Shown: positions 27,444 to 37,192 of the stretch, piece by piece
Position numbering within the stretch: the first letter of the stretch is position 1
Layout: every line of letters begins with the position of its first letter
Origin: Chengkuizengella sediminis
GTDB lineage: Bacteria; Bacillota; Bacilli; Paenibacillales; KCTC-33759
Direction of reading: 5' to 3'
Assembly: GCF_010078385.1 (NCBI RefSeq)
Contig: NZ_SIJC01000009.1
Span: 114,932 to 178,931 of the forward strand
DNA length: 64,000 bases
Translations under genes and position numbers: made by a program
The notes under the pieces: generated by a model
Databases searched by the model: none
What the model saw: the letters and a program-made list of their open reading frames with translations, nothing else
What the model was told of the DNA's origin: nothing

Positions 27444-27472
27444 AAACACTTGGATTCATAATCCAAGTGTTT
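27444..27472 (-). terminator. Perfect hairpin, terminator of the small ORF 27528-27707
   Basis: AAACACTTGGATT and AATCCAAGTGTTT are perfect 13 bp arms around a CAT loop; on the minus strand it ends in TTTTCTTATTAAAA. Confidence 0.75.
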
Positions 27473-27527
27473 ATAGTGCCCGCTTACTTATAAGATTTAA
27501 CCTGCTTTTTAGCAAATTTTTAATAGA

Positions 27528-27707
27528 TCACAATTTGACTTCACTTTTATGATTTTTCATTAACAACATAAATTGTTTTAACTTAGATAATACATTCATT
27601 TTTTTGTGGTTATCACTTAGGTTTTGAAGAAGTTGTTGCTGTAACTGTTTGTTTTCTTCATTGAATGAGGATAATGCTTGTCTTCTGTATTTGGATTCAA
27701 ATAACAT
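27528..27707 (-). CDS. Small hypothetical protein (59 aa)
   Basis: Starts with ATG 9 nt after a perfect AAGGAGG and ends before the terminator at 27444-27472, so it looks like a real monocistronic gene. The product (begins MLFESKYRRQALSSFNEENK, ends KNHKSEVKL) is basic, Gln/Leu-rich in the middle (QLQQQLLQNL) and probably mostly helical, perhaps a short coiled coil. No signal peptide. I do not recognise a family. GAAAAGATGTAAA occurs twice upstream (near 27734 and 27787), a possible regulatory repeat. Confidence 0.6.
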   Translation of the reverse strand: MLFESKYRRQALSSFNEENKQLQQQLLQNLSDNHKKMNVLSKLKQFMLLMKNHKSEVKL

Positions 27708-27985
27708 ATAAAAACCAGCCTCCTTAGTTTACGAAAAGATGTAAACGCTTTCTAAGTAACCTTTTCATTATTTTAGATGATTTATGAAAAGATGTAAAGG
27801 TGAAATAAATATTATAGGAACATATATTCTTTAATTATGTTAAAATAACAAGGTAAGATGTTGAATCGAGAACGGAATACATTTTTAGTAATATAATATT
27901 AAAGAGTGTTTAATAAGGTCGTTTAAGTTTTGGACACTCCTTTTATTTGAATAACAGATAGAGAAGCTTAGTGGGAGGATCAAGT

Positions 27986-29119
27986 ATGAAAATATTACAA
28001 GCGATGTTTTTTCCTCCAGAACAACCTGGTGGTGTTTCATCTATGGTTCCATACATTAAAGAGAACTTTAAAAAAATAGACTGGAATATGGAGATTTTTT
28101 ATTTACCAAAACGAATTAGAAATAAAGGTACTGATGATGTTGAATTTTCCACATTTGACTGGAAAAAACATGATGGGAATCTAATTGTAGATAAGTATAT
28201 TCAGACGCTGAAAGATTATACGTGGTGGACTAGGTTGAGGTTGCAAGAATCCTATGATTTGATTCATGCACATCATCCTATAGCAGGTTTAGTTATGAAA
28301 AAATGTTTTCCTCAAACCCCCGTAATATTAACGGTTCATTCAAGTTATGAAAAAGAACTTTTATTAAATCATAAAATTTCTAAAGATAGTTCGGAGCATC
28401 AATTTCTTACATCCATATATCGCGAGTTAGAGTTCCACTTAGATGGGATGATTACAGTGTCTCAATCGTTTAAAAACTACTTATCAAATTTTGTTCAAAA
28501 TAAGGATCATATTCAGGTCATTTATAATGGTTATGATTTTGATCGTTTTCGACCGATCACACATGATAATAACATACCGCAAATCATTTCATTATGTCGC
28601 TTAGTTCCTGCCAAAGGCATGGATATTCTGTTAGAGGCCTGTGCTCAGTTGAAAAAAAGAGGTCACTCATTTGTGTTGCATATCATTGGAGATGGACCGA
28701 TTAGAAAAGATTTGGAGCTTATGGCAAAAGAAATGGATGTATATGAAGAGATTATTTTTTACGGTTATATGCTGCACCCTGAGGAGTTTATCCCTTTTTA
28801 TGATATATTTGTCCTCCCATCAAGAGCTGAAGCTTTTGGTTCAGTATTTGCAGAGGCGGCTTTATCACAGCTTGCTTTAGTAGGCACAAATATAGGTGGA
28901 ATAGCAGAACAAATTGATCATGGTAAAAATGGTTTATTGGTACCTGTAGATGATGTACCATCATTAACAAACGCTTTAGAAGAACTAATGACCTCTCCTA
29001 ATTTTCGAAATGAACTTGCTAAAAATGCGTGGGAAAAAGCAAAAACAGAATACTCTATCACTAGAGTGATTGATCAACTTAAAAGCATTTATTTAAAACA
29101 GATGAATCAAGCCAACTAG
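27986..29119 (+). CDS. Glycosyltransferase family 4
   Basis: 377 residues from the ATG at 27986, 7 nt after GGGAGGA; a GTG at 27971 would place that site inside the gene. GT-B fold: N-terminal FFPPEQPGGVSSMVPYI (Gly-rich acceptor loop), DLIHAHHPIAGLVM, VILTVHSSYEKELL, then the C-terminal nucleotide-sugar domain with SLCRLVPAKGMDILLEA, HIIGDGPIRKDL, and EX7E motif SRAEAFGSVFAEAAL. Retaining transfer of a sugar from a nucleotide donor is expected; acceptor unknown. It lies 16 bp upstream of yhaO, so co-transcription with DNA-repair genes is likely, but no functional link is known. Confidence 0.9.
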   Translation: MKILQAMFFPPEQPGGVSSMVPYIKENFKKIDWNMEIFYLPKRIRNKGTDDVEFSTFDWKKHDGNLIVDKYIQTLKDYTWWTRLRLQESYDLIHAHHPIAGLVMKKCFPQTPVILTVHSSYEKELLLNHKISKDSSEHQFLTSIYRELEFHLDGMITVSQSFKNYLSNFVQNKDHIQVIYNGYDFDRFRPITHDNNIPQIISLCRLVPAKGMDILLEACAQLKKRGHSFVLHIIGDGPIRKDLELMAKEMDVYEEIIFYGYMLHPEEFIPFYDIFVLPSRAEAFGSVFAEAALSQLALVGTNIGGIAEQIDHGKNGLLVPVDDVPSLTNALEELMTSPNFRNELAKNAWEKAKTEYSITRVIDQLKSIYLKQMNQAN

Positions 29120-29135
29120 GAGGCGGAGGATTAAT

Positions 29136-30425
29136 TTGAAATCGTTTCGATTTATACATGCAGCAGATTTACATTTGGACAGCCCCTTCAAAGGGTATAT
29201 GAACATACCTTCTAAGGAAATTACATCCTATATTAAAAACTCTACTTTTATAGCTCTTCAAACTATGGTGGATTTGGCGATTCGAGAAAAAGTTCAATTT
29301 GTGGTTTTGAGTGGGGATATTTTCGATTTGGCAGACCGTTCTTTACGTGCACAAATTCGTTTTCAGAAAGAAATGTTAAGGTTAGGGGAAAACAACATTC
29401 AAGTGTTTATTATTCATGGTAACCATGATCCAGAGGATGGTAGTAGAGCAGATCTAAAGTGGCCAGACCATGTTCATTTTTTCCCATCTAATCAAGTTGA
29501 AATGATACCTGCACTTGACCGTAATGGACAAGAAATAGCTCATATCTATGGCATTTCTTATCCTACTAGATCTGTAACTAGCAATTTAACAGAAAAATTT
29601 AATATAAAAGATGTGAATCAATATAATATTGCATTATTACATACAAATTTAGATGGTAATCCCGCTCACGATAATTATGCACCTTCACATAAAGAAGACC
29701 TATTAAAGTTAGCGGTGAATTATTGGGCGTTAGGGCATATTCATACAAGACAAATCGTGCATGAAGAACCACATATCGTGTATCCAGGTAATATACAAGG
29801 AAGAAGTGTTAGAGAGTTAGGTGAAAGAGGATGTTACATTGTAGATGTAGATGAAACAAGGACAACAAAGCTTACCTTTGTTGCATTAGAAGCAGTTCGT
29901 TGGATTCATAACAAAATAAATATCGCTGATTTGAAAAGTGAGCAGGATCTCAAAGATGCAGTTGATCTACAACTAAAGATGTTGGATGAGGAGAAGGACA
30001 ATAAACCTACAATTGCCCGGTTTACTTTTGAAGGTTATGGACCCTTACACCATTTTTTAAATGAGGATGTAAATGTAAAAGAATTATTGATGGAGTATCA
30101 GGAAAAATACACCTTAGAATCTATAAAAGTCGATCGTTCTTTTGTATGGATTGAAAGTTTTAAAATCAAAACAAGTCCTGAAATTTCAAAAGATCAATAT
30201 ATGGATGATTCACATTATTTAGGTGATTTATTACGTATTTCACAACATTTATTGAATGATTCAAATCAGCTTCAAGCTTTTAATGAAGAAGCTTTGTTTT
30301 CTATGAAATCTCATTTGAAAGCAGGAAAATATCTTCGAGAAATGGATTCTGAACAGCAACGAATCGAATGGTTAAAAACAGCAGAAGAACTCGTTCTCCA
30401 TCTGTTGCTAGAAGAGGTGAAATGA
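29136..30425 (+). CDS. yhaO: Mre11/SbcD-like DNA repair exonuclease YhaO
   Basis: 429 residues from a TTG, preceded by GGAGGCGGAGGA. Calcineurin-like phosphoesterase motifs: FIHAADLHLDSPFKG (Asp-His), VVLSGDIFDLADRS (Gly-Asp), FIIHGNHDPEDG (Asn-His-Asp), ALLHTNLDGN and WALGHIHTRQIV (Gly-His-x-His), followed by YPGNIQGRSVRELGERG. The C-terminal ~170 residues are a helical capping/ATPase-binding part. Its stop overlaps or abuts the start of yhaN, giving the SbcD-SbcC-like nuclease/ATPase pair known in B. subtilis as yhaO-yhaN. Confidence 0.93.
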   Translation: MKSFRFIHAADLHLDSPFKGYMNIPSKEITSYIKNSTFIALQTMVDLAIREKVQFVVLSGDIFDLADRSLRAQIRFQKEMLRLGENNIQVFIIHGNHDPEDGSRADLKWPDHVHFFPSNQVEMIPALDRNGQEIAHIYGISYPTRSVTSNLTEKFNIKDVNQYNIALLHTNLDGNPAHDNYAPSHKEDLLKLAVNYWALGHIHTRQIVHEEPHIVYPGNIQGRSVRELGERGCYIVDVDETRTTKLTFVALEAVRWIHNKINIADLKSEQDLKDAVDLQLKMLDEEKDNKPTIARFTFEGYGPLHHFLNEDVNVKELLMEYQEKYTLESIKVDRSFVWIESFKIKTSPEISKDQYMDDSHYLGDLLRISQHLLNDSNQLQAFNEEALFSMKSHLKAGKYLREMDSEQQRIEWLKTAEELVLHLLLEEVK

Positions 30426-30427
30426 AG

Positions 30428-33400
30428 ATGAGAATCAACCAATTACAGATCGATGGTTTTGGTATATTTAATCAACGAAATTTTAAATTAAATCAACCGG
30501 TTACTTTATTTTACGGACAGAATGAAGCTGGGAAAAGTACAACAATGGGTTTTATACGGAATATGTTATTTGGTTTTCCTACTAGAGCACATTTACAACA
30601 AAGGTATGAACCTGTAATTGGTGGATTACATGGTGGATTCCTACAATTAGAAGACGAAACTGGGGAGACACTAAGAATTGAAAGAATTCATGGAAAGAGA
30701 GATACTATATACGCCAGTGATGGATCTATCTTAAACGAAAAAGAAATGCAGCAGCGATTAGGTGGGATTTCACAGCAGTTATTTCGTGATTTGTTTGCAT
30801 TTGGTTTATCTGAGTTACAAGAGGTACGTACCTTACAATCAGAAGAAATGAGCAGTTATTTATTTCATTCTGGTATGGGAATACATGCGAATCGGATTAT
30901 GGATGCAGAAAAGAAACTAATCGGGGTCATGGAAACCTTATTTAAACCTCGTGGTAAAAATCAGCTTATCATCCATCAATTAAAATCGTTGGAAACAATA
31001 GATAACAAACTGAGAGAAAATAGGAGAGATATTGAAAAGTACAATGCCCATCAACACTCTTTAATTTTGATCAATGATGAAATCCACTCAGTAGAACTAT
31101 CTATTAAAGAAAAACAAGATCAACTAAAATGGTTAAACCTCTGCTTAAAAGCTCGAGATACTTGGGTTAGAAAACAAGAAATTAATGAAGAATTAGACCG
31201 TTTACCTAGGTTTGAAAACTTTCCAGTCGATGCAAAAATTCGATTTGAAAAGCTTGTAGAAGTTCAAGAAAACTTAAAGATAGAACGGAATCGTTTTATT
31301 TTAAAAAAAAGAAAGTTAGAGGAAGAAATTCAACAATTAAAACCCAACACAATATCGATGAATTCGTTACCTCAATTAGAATTACTAAATGAACAATTAG
31401 GAACGTACGAAAATGAAAAATCCTTAAAACATGAATTGAAATTCGAAAATGAACAACTGAATGAAAGACTTCAAAACAGTCTGCTAAAAATAAACGAAAA
31501 CTGGACCGCAAATCAAGTTAGATCTTTTTCTACATCTGTAGCCGCTAGAGAAAAGGTGTTACATTTTAAATCGTTATTACATGAATTTCATACAGAAAAA
31601 GAGAAATTAAAGGTTGATTTTGAGCAATTAACTCAGAAGATTGAATCGGACAAACAGTTAATAGAAAAAATAAAATTATTCATTTCCCCACTGTTGAAAA
31701 AGAATCATCATATCTTAGCTCACATGAACATGAATAGTGCTCAACAGTTACATACAATGATCGCTGAATTCAAAATGGATATGAACAGACTTCAGTTTCT
31801 GGATAAAGAGCTTCATTTGTTAGAAACAAGAAAAATGGATTTACTACAAAACATAAATGAGCTAAAAATGATGAAAAAAGATAAAAAAAACAAAAGTTTA
31901 TATTGGATTTTGTTGAGTTTAAATATCATCGTTCCATCTTTTTTATATGTATACGATATGACGACTTTTGCCTTGATTGGTTTCTTTAGTATGTTGAGTA
32001 TTCAGATTGCATACTATTTTATAACTAAAAATAGTAAATCCAACAATTCAATAAATGATTCCATAACTAGAAGTCAGACATCCTTAAATGAACTACAGGA
32101 GGAAATAATTCAAAAAGAGCAGTTATACACAAAAACAAAACAATCATGTACCCAATTCCAAATGAAGTTATCAGCTCAAAAAGAGATTGCCATCTCAATA
32201 GAGTCTACAAATGTAGATGTACATCAAACCTCTGAATATCAGGAAGTGAATGAGCTTTTGATGATTATAGAGCAAAAAATAAAAGAAGTAGAGCAAAATG
32301 ATATCCAAATTAAACAAACTGAAACAGAAATTGAACATTTAATGAGTGGTATAAGTTTGTTGAAAAAATCATATCTAGAAAAAAAAGACTTACTCGATAA
32401 GAAACAAAAGGATATCAAACTTCTTTTAGATAAATGGAAACATTGGTTATCTCAAGTTGAACTATCCATGGATCTTTCTCCCGAATCTGTGTTAGAAATT
32501 TTTCAACAAGTGGATCAAGCGATGAATGTACTCACAAATATAGAAAAAAATGAAACAAAAATAAAACGATTGGAAGAAAAGATTGAGCACTTTGAACATG
32601 AAGTGAATGTTTTTGTTCCATTCACAGAAGGGTATAGTATTGGACAAGCCTTAAAACAAATGAGAATGGAAGCAAATTTACAAGTAAAGAAAAATGATGA
32701 TCAAAAAAATGTTACATTGCAATATGAGGAAGTTGTTGAAGAGATTGAAAGAATTCAAGAAACTTTAAAGCAATTGGATGAGAAAAAACATCTTTTATGG
32801 AGCGAGGCACAAGCTTCGGATGAAAAATCATTTTTATCGAACGTATATTACAATGATCAGAGGAAACAACTTGAGCAAGAATTACGTCACACTCAATTTT
32901 CTCTTCAAGATTGGGTTGGAGAAAAACAACTGCAAAAGCTGGAGTTAGAGTTAAAGGGAAACCATACAATAGAGACGATGACAGAATTAAAAAATGAACT
33001 ATCTGCTCAACTGACGGAAATGCAAAATCGCCTAGTTGAACTGAGAGATCAAAAAGGAAGAACGAGTCACCAGCTTGAAAAATTAGAATCAGATATGAAT
33101 CATGCTGAACATATGCTTGCATATGAAGGAGAATTGACAAAGGTGAGAGAACTTTCGGATCAATGGGCTATTCATTCGTTTGCATTACACTTAATTAAAA
33201 AAGCAAAGGCAAAGTATGAACAAGAACGTCAGCCAGAAGTATTAATGAAAGCATCATCCTACTTTGAAAAAATGACGAATGGAGCCTTTCGAAGAGTGAT
33301 GGTCCCTTTTGGAGAAAAACGAATGATTGTAGAGAGAGAAAATGGGGCACAAATAGAAACTTCATTTTTAAGTAGAGGCACAGCAGAATTATTATATTTA

Positions 33401-33637
33401 GCGATGCGTTTTGCACTTGCACATGAGTTTGGGAAAAAAGCAGCACTCCCCTTAATCATGGATGATATCTTTGTGAATTTTGATGGAGATAGACTTAAGT
33501 CTACGTTATCCGTTTTAAATGATGTATCCAATCATCATCAACTCATACTTTTCACTTGTCATGAACATATTCGAACAGCCATGAATGATATGTTTCCTCA
33601 GATTCAAAATATAGATTTGAATTTAGGTCAATCATAG
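30428..33637 (+). CDS. yhaN: SbcC/Rad50-like ATPase YhaN
   Basis: 1069 residues from the ATG at 30428 (10 nt after AGAGG); the ATG at 30422 overlaps the yhaO stop by 3 nt and is equally possible. N-terminal ABC half: [14 protein letters not shown], Walker [15 protein letters not shown] (~33-40), Q-loop region [13 protein letters not shown]-terminal half: signature [17 protein letters not shown] (~980) and Walker [14 protein letters not shown] (~1008), D-loop DRLKSTL and His switch FTCHEHI. Between them are ~900 residues of coiled coil. It contains a hydrophobic pair of segments (~490-540: [18 protein letters not shown] and [18 protein letters not shown]) that should place the coil tip in the membrane, where Rad50 has a zinc hook. 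This is a known feature of the YhaN family. Confidence 0.92.
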   Translation: MRINQLQIDGFGIFNQRNFKLNQPVTLFYGQNEAGKSTTMGFIRNMLFGFPTRAHLQQRYEPVIGGLHGGFLQLEDETGETLRIERIHGKRDTIYASDGSILNEKEMQQRLGGISQQLFRDLFAFGLSELQEVRTLQSEEMSSYLFHSGMGIHANRIMDAEKKLIGVMETLFKPRGKNQLIIHQLKSLETIDNKLRENRRDIEKYNAHQHSLILINDEIHSVELSIKEKQDQLKWLNLCLKARDTWVRKQEINEELDRLPRFENFPVDAKIRFEKLVEVQENLKIERNRFILKKRKLEEEIQQLKPNTISMNSLPQLELLNEQLGTYENEKSLKHELKFENEQLNERLQNSLLKINENWTANQVRSFSTSVAAREKVLHFKSLLHEFHTEKEKLKVDFEQLTQKIESDKQLIEKIKLFISPLLKKNHHILAHMNMNSAQQLHTMIAEFKMDMNRLQFLDKELHLLETRKMDLLQNINELKMMKKDKKNKSLYWILLSLNIIVPSFLYVYDMTTFALIGFFSMLSIQIAYYFITKNSKSNNSINDSITRSQTSLNELQEEIIQKEQLYTKTKQSCTQFQMKLSAQKEIAISIESTNVDVHQTSEYQEVNELLMIIEQKIKEVEQNDIQIKQTETEIEHLMSGISLLKKSYLEKKDLLDKKQKDIKLLLDKWKHWLSQVELSMDLSPESVLEIFQQVDQAMNVLTNIEKNETKIKRLEEKIEHFEHEVNVFVPFTEGYSIGQALKQMRMEANLQVKKNDDQKNVTLQYEEVVEEIERIQETLKQLDEKKHLLWSEAQASDEKSFLSNVYYNDQRKQLEQELRHTQFSLQDWVGEKQLQKLELELKGNHTIETMTELKNELSAQLTEMQNRLVELRDQKGRTSHQLEKLESDMNHAEHMLAYEGELTKVRELSDQWAIHSFALHLIKKAKAKYEQERQPEVLMKASSYFEKMTNGAFRRVMVPFGEKRMIVERENGAQIETSFLSRGTAELLYLAMRFALAHEFGKKAALPLIMDDIFVNFDGDRLKSTLSVLNDVSNHHQLILFTCHEHIRTAMNDMFPQIQNIDLNLGQS

Positions 33638-34385
33638 ATCATTTTGATTGTCATGCCACCGTCAATCACGAGGTTTTGTCCAGTAATAAAACCTGCTTTT
33701 TCCTCCGCAATGAACAAACAAGCGGCCACAATATCCTCTGGTTTTCCAACTCTTCCAACAGGATGTTGAAGTTTATCTTTTTCCGTATGAAATGGTTCTT
33801 CAGCATCCTCTGAAAATAACCAGTCACGAGTTTCAATCCATCCTGGACTAATGGCGTTAACTCGAATACCAAATTCTCCTAAACTGACAGCCATGGCATG
33901 TGTTAATGCCAAAATGCCACCTTTAGATGCTGAATAAGCTTCTGTATTTTTCTCTGACATAAGAGCTCGTGTGAGGAAATATTGATAATGGCTCCGTTTT
34001 TTTTATGTATCATACGTTTGGCAAACTGTTGGGAACAAAAAAAAGTACCACGTAAATTTACGGATAATACGCGATCAAAGTCTTCAAGTGAACAATCTAA
34101 TACAGGACTGTTTTTTGCAATTCCCGCGTTATTAATGAGGACATCAGGTACACCCATATCCTCTATGGTTAGATTGACCCACTTGATAACATCATCCATA
34201 TTAGCAATATCAGTAGGGACAAACATGGCTTTTCCACCTAATTGATGAATAAATCGTATAACTTCTATACCCGCATCTTTGTTTGTATCCGCAATCGAAA
34301 TATGGTATCCTTCTTTTGCAAATGAAATGGCCAGTGCTCTGCCAATCCCTTGTGCTCCACCAGTAATCGCTGTTATCTTTGGCAT
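33628..34385 (-). pseudogene. Short-chain dehydrogenase/reductase, frameshifted
   Basis: Two overlapping frames encode one SDR of ~252 residues. The upstream part starts at the ATG 34385 (GAGGTG 6 nt before) with ITGGAQGIGRALAISFAKEG (Rossmann TGxxxGxG), PTDIANMDDV, DVLINNAGIAKNS and GAIINISS. The downstream part continues with [17 protein letters not shown] (catalytic Tyr-x3-Lys), [15 protein letters not shown] and [14 protein letters not shown]. The frame breaks near 33970: adding one A to TCACACG (giving TCAACACG) restores [10 protein letters not shown] exactly. All catalytic residues survive, so this is either a very recent mutation or a sequencing error. It converges on yhaN with a 10 bp overlap. 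Substrate unknown. Confidence 0.85.
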
Positions 34386-34444
34386 ATCATTCACCTCAGA
34401 TTGTTTTTATTACATTATATAGTATTCTGAAACGTTTACAAATT

Positions 34445-34690
34445 TTATGACCAAGTTTCTATCACAGTAGGATGATCATCTTTTTGTGATTCTAATCTAT
34501 TTAATTGTTTTGGAACCGCATCACGAACTTCTGATAATGAATCCTTCATATACACAAAGGGTGAGGGTTCATCACGATCATAAAGCCTAGCAACGTATTT
34601 TAATGGATGATTCTTAGGATTTTGAGATATAACAATCATCGGGATTTCACATACATTTATAGAAAATCTACTTACCTGTACATTTCTCAT
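34445..34690 (-). CDS. Small conserved hypothetical protein (81 aa)
   Basis: 81 residues with a good AAAGGA 8 nt before the ATG. No membrane segment or signal peptide. The sequence (contains PMIVISQNPKNHPLKYVARL, YDRDEPSPFVYMKDSL and VIETWS at its end) suggests a compact alpha/beta protein. I cannot name a family. It reads in the same direction as the SDR remnant, 60 bp apart. Confidence 0.65.
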   Translation of the reverse strand: MRNVQVSRFSINVCEIPMIVISQNPKNHPLKYVARLYDRDEPSPFVYMKDSLSEVRDAVPKQLNRLESQKDDHPTVIETWS

Positions 34691-34854
34691 ATTTTCACAT
34701 TCCTTTTTTGTTTATTAATGTTATTTTAAAATAATTTGACTAAATTATAATAAATAAAATTTTTAAACAAAATTGGTAAAAATTTATATAGTATATAAGA
34801 GATTATAAGATTATATATCTACATAGAAAAAATGACTTTTTACGTATTGATTAG

Positions 34855-34892
34855 GAAAAAAAAGAAACATAAACTATTAAGTTATATGTTTC
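34855..34892 (-). terminator. Terminator of the regulator-peptide operon
   Basis: GAAACATA (34864-34871) and TATGTTTC (34885-34892) form a stem with further inner pairing; on the minus strand it is followed by nine T's. It lies 70 bp after the 35-codon peptide gene. The surrounding AT-rich gap (34691-34960) shows no other gene; TTTTAAAATAATTTGACTAA near 34730 resembles a stretch near 44350. Confidence 0.75.
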
Positions 34893-34960
34893 ATGGATTG
34901 AACTAACTTCAAGTGACTTTTTATATTTTTTTATGTATTCAAACTTTAATTCTTTCGCTA

Positions 34961-35068
34961 CTACCATCCAGCACCGCCAATTACTACTGTTAAGATATCA
35001 GAAATTTTTATAGGTAAGATGACTGATATAAGAAAAGTAACTACATATATAGACTTAATATTTTTCAT
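34961..35068 (-). CDS. Candidate exported signalling pro-peptide (35 aa), SHP/NprX-like
   Basis: ATG at 35068 is preceded by AAAGGAGG at 7-8 nt, one of the strongest ribosome binding sites in the window, and lies 18 bp after the stop of the XRE-TPR regulator on the same strand; a terminator follows. The product begins MKNIKSIY (two Lys, then a hydrophobic stretch VVTFLISVILP), a short secretion signal, and ends ISDILTVVIGGAGW. Pro-peptides of PapR, NprX, Phr and SHP kind have this build: basic start, hydrophobic core, active oligopeptide at the end. DILTVVIGG is close to streptococcal SHP pheromones such as DILIIVGG, extended by AGW. Role as the regulator's ligand is inference. A small membrane toxin or bacteriocin is the alternative. 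Confidence 0.7.
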   Translation of the reverse strand: MKNIKSIYVVTFLISVILPIKISDILTVVIGGAGW

Positions 35069-35086
35069 TGTTGCTTCCTCCTTTCA

Positions 35087-36373
35087 TTATAAATTTGAGG
35101 TCTTCACTTTGTAATTATGATAAGTTTCTAGTTTTTCAATTGTTGAAACATCCATCGTCTCTTTTTTATTAGTATGTATATTCAAGATAAGCCTTAGGCA
35201 ATCACTTTCCTTAGCGATAAGATCAACCTTGGCATATCCTGCTGCTGCTTCCAAATAACAATTTATCCCTTCCTCAATTCTTTCTGTTACTATATAATAA
35301 TCTCCTCTGAGTTTGTAATAGTGGGCTAACTCAGCTTGAAGAAACGGTGTAACACATGGAATAGATAATAGTCTTCTTTCTAGGTGAAAAAGCATTTCAA
35401 TTTCAGATAGATTTTTCGTCTGCAAGTGTAAAATGATTAAAAGATTCACTACATGCAGCAAAGTGTCATCCCCACAATATGGCAGGTTCTCTTGCAGAAC
35501 CGAAATAGCTAGTTGATGTTTTCCATTAGCCGAATGTAATGCAGCTTCTATTAATTTTGTATTGTCTTTTACTTCTGGAAGCGAATACTCATTATATAAA
35601 GTTAAGTATTTTTTTGTTTGTTCATAATCACCTAAGTAATAGTAACAATTACATACAAAATAGATAGTATTTGCCCTCATTCTATTATCTGAGATCTCTG
35701 CGTCCAATGCTTTTCTACCCAAATCAACGCTTTCTTCAAATATACATAAATAGTAAGCATGGACACCCAATTTATAATACATTAGACCTCGCTCTTCACT
35801 AGAAAGGAAATCCTCGAAAAACAAAATACCTTTTCCAGATACATACGTTGATCGAAATTTTGAGAAATCATCCCGTTCAATAAGATATACTTGTAACATA
35901 CTTTTAGCGATATAAGGCATGATTCCGTGAGCTCGTGAATAGTTAATAATTAGTTGAAAAAGAGCTAGCTTTATAGAAGGTTTCTCAATGATTGTCACCT
36001 TCTCATATAATCTTTTAACTAATTCTATGCTATCTACTACAGGAGATTGAAGGACCTTCATAGCCACATTCGAAATAATAGAAATGTTTTTTTCTCCTTG
36101 AATTAACTTATCAAAAATAGTAAATAAAACTTCATCTCTTTCTTCAACTTCTATATATCGCTCGATTATCTCTTCAGAAGAAATTTTTAGTATACAGCCT
36201 ATTTTTTGAATATTTACTAAGGATGGACGTTTAACTTGTCCCGATTCGATCCTAGATATGCTAGCTTTATCAACATCGGTTAATTTTTCTAGCTGCACTA
36301 ATGTCATTTCAGCTTGTTTCCGATGATGTCGAATGAGTTCCCCCAATGATGAATTTGCTTTGGTGGTAATCAT
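35087..36373 (-). CDS. XRE-family regulator with TPR sensor (RNPP/NprR-like)
   Basis: 428 residues. N-terminal helix-turn-helix (residues ~8-65: LGELIRHHRKQAEMTLVQLE, then KASISRIESGQVKRPSLVNI) followed by ~350 residues of TPR-like helical repeats (AHYYKLRGDYYIVTERIEEG, GDYEQTKKYLTLYNEY and similar). This is the architecture of peptide-pheromone receptors NprR, PlcR, PrgX and Rgg; length equals that of NprR (423 aa). The ATG has CCACCCTTTCT upstream on the plus strand, i.e. AGAAAGGGTGG. A candidate pheromone gene follows at once. The TPR part is homologous to four downstream-located paralogues (39903-46461) that lack this N-terminal domain. Target promoters are not proven; the ~99 bp block at 36551 is a candidate. 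Confidence 0.85.
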   Translation of the reverse strand: MITTKANSSLGELIRHHRKQAEMTLVQLEKLTDVDKASISRIESGQVKRPSLVNIQKIGCILKISSEEIIERYIEVEERDEVLFTIFDKLIQGEKNISIISNVAMKVLQSPVVDSIELVKRLYEKVTIIEKPSIKLALFQLIINYSRAHGIMPYIAKSMLQVYLIERDDFSKFRSTYVSGKGILFFEDFLSSEERGLMYYKLGVHAYYLCIFEESVDLGRKALDAEISDNRMRANTIYFVCNCYYYLGDYEQTKKYLTLYNEYSLPEVKDNTKLIEAALHSANGKHQLAISVLQENLPYCGDDTLLHVVNLLIILHLQTKNLSEIEMLFHLERRLLSIPCVTPFLQAELAHYYKLRGDYYIVTERIEEGINCYLEAAAGYAKVDLIAKESDCLRLILNIHTNKKETMDVSTIEKLETYHNYKVKTSNL

Positions 36374-36550
36374 TCATTTCCACCCTTTCTACATAAACAT
36401 ATATTTTAACAGAAGTACTTTAATTATTTAAAAATAAAAATGATGAAGAAAAATCGAATAAAAAGTAATATATTGTAACTATTTGTTATTTAATAGAATA
36501 TCATTGGATTGAAAAAATTTCAATATACATTGGGCTTTATGAGAAACCAG

Positions 36551-36649
36551 TTTGTAATTACATTGTTGTCAATATGTTTGCACTATGGTGGTAAAGTATT
36601 ATTAATTTATTGAGGGATAACAAGATAAAATGATTTTCGAAAGGGGGTA
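36551..36649 (+). repeat. Duplicated ~99 bp promoter-like block (copy 1)
   Basis: From TTTGTAATTACATTG to CGAAAGGGGGTA, nearly identical to 44415-44512 (three substitutions and one deleted T by eye). It contains TTGTCAATATGTTTGCAC, TATTATTAATTT and a strong AAAGGGGGT ribosome binding site at the end, i.e. it looks like a promoter/operator plus leader. It begins ~180 bp upstream of, and divergent from, the XRE-TPR gene. Confidence 0.75.
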
Positions 36650-36655
36650 ATGAAA

Positions 36656-36742
36656 ATGTTAGAAATGATTAAAGAAGTAAATTTAGGCTTGAAAGTAAAA
36701 TGGTTTCTTTGGATTCAATTCAGATTATCTGGAGTTGATTGA
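36656..36742 (+). CDS. Micro-ORF (28 aa) downstream of the duplicated promoter block
   Basis: ATG at 36656, 9 nt after AAAGGGGGT. The product (MLEMIKEVNLGLKVKWFLWI and FRLSGVD) has no recognisable family; it is too short to be sure of. The equivalent position in the second copy of the block (after 44512) has lost the start codon. It could be a small peptide gene or the remnant of a longer gene. Confidence 0.35.
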   Translation: MLEMIKEVNLGLKVKWFLWIQFRLSGVD

Positions 36743-37192
36743 AGGAAAATACGAAATTCATTCGTTATCTACTAAAAGTATTTTGAAGATAAGAGGGAAC
36801 TTTTCACTTTTCTAAAGCTAAATTATTTGAACTAGAAGAAAAAAAGGACAAAGAAATCTCAAATGGAATATATATTTCTGATCTTGACTAGGAGATAGGA
36901 ATATGAAATTTGAAATTTTAGATGTAAATAAAAGTTATGCTGTTTATAGGTTAGAAAAATGATATAACAAGAAAGGTGAAATATGGAATTTAAGAGGAAT
37001 CTTCATCATTTCTATTATGCTAATGATATAATCTATACTTTTATATAGCACTTTAAGTTATACAGAGTAAATTTATTTAAAAATTTATATGAAGTGTGAA
37101 AAATTACATTAAAATGGTATAATAAATTTTTTAAAAATATATTATTTTAAAGTTAAATAGCTTTTAACTTTAAAAAAGGAGAGGTTTATATT
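36743..37192 (+). other. Region with decayed micro-ORFs
   Basis: No intact gene. Two more very short frames with ribosome binding sites occur: 36903-36962 (19 aa, MKFEILDVNKSYAVYRLEK, after TAGGAGATAGGAAT) and 36983-37048 (21 aa, after GAAAGGTGAAAT). A coding-like tail ending KDKEISNGIYISDLD stops at 36891. The segment CTTGAC.AGGAGATAGGAAT recurs at 44687-44705 in the second copy. I read this as an eroded operon of small genes. Confidence 0.4.
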
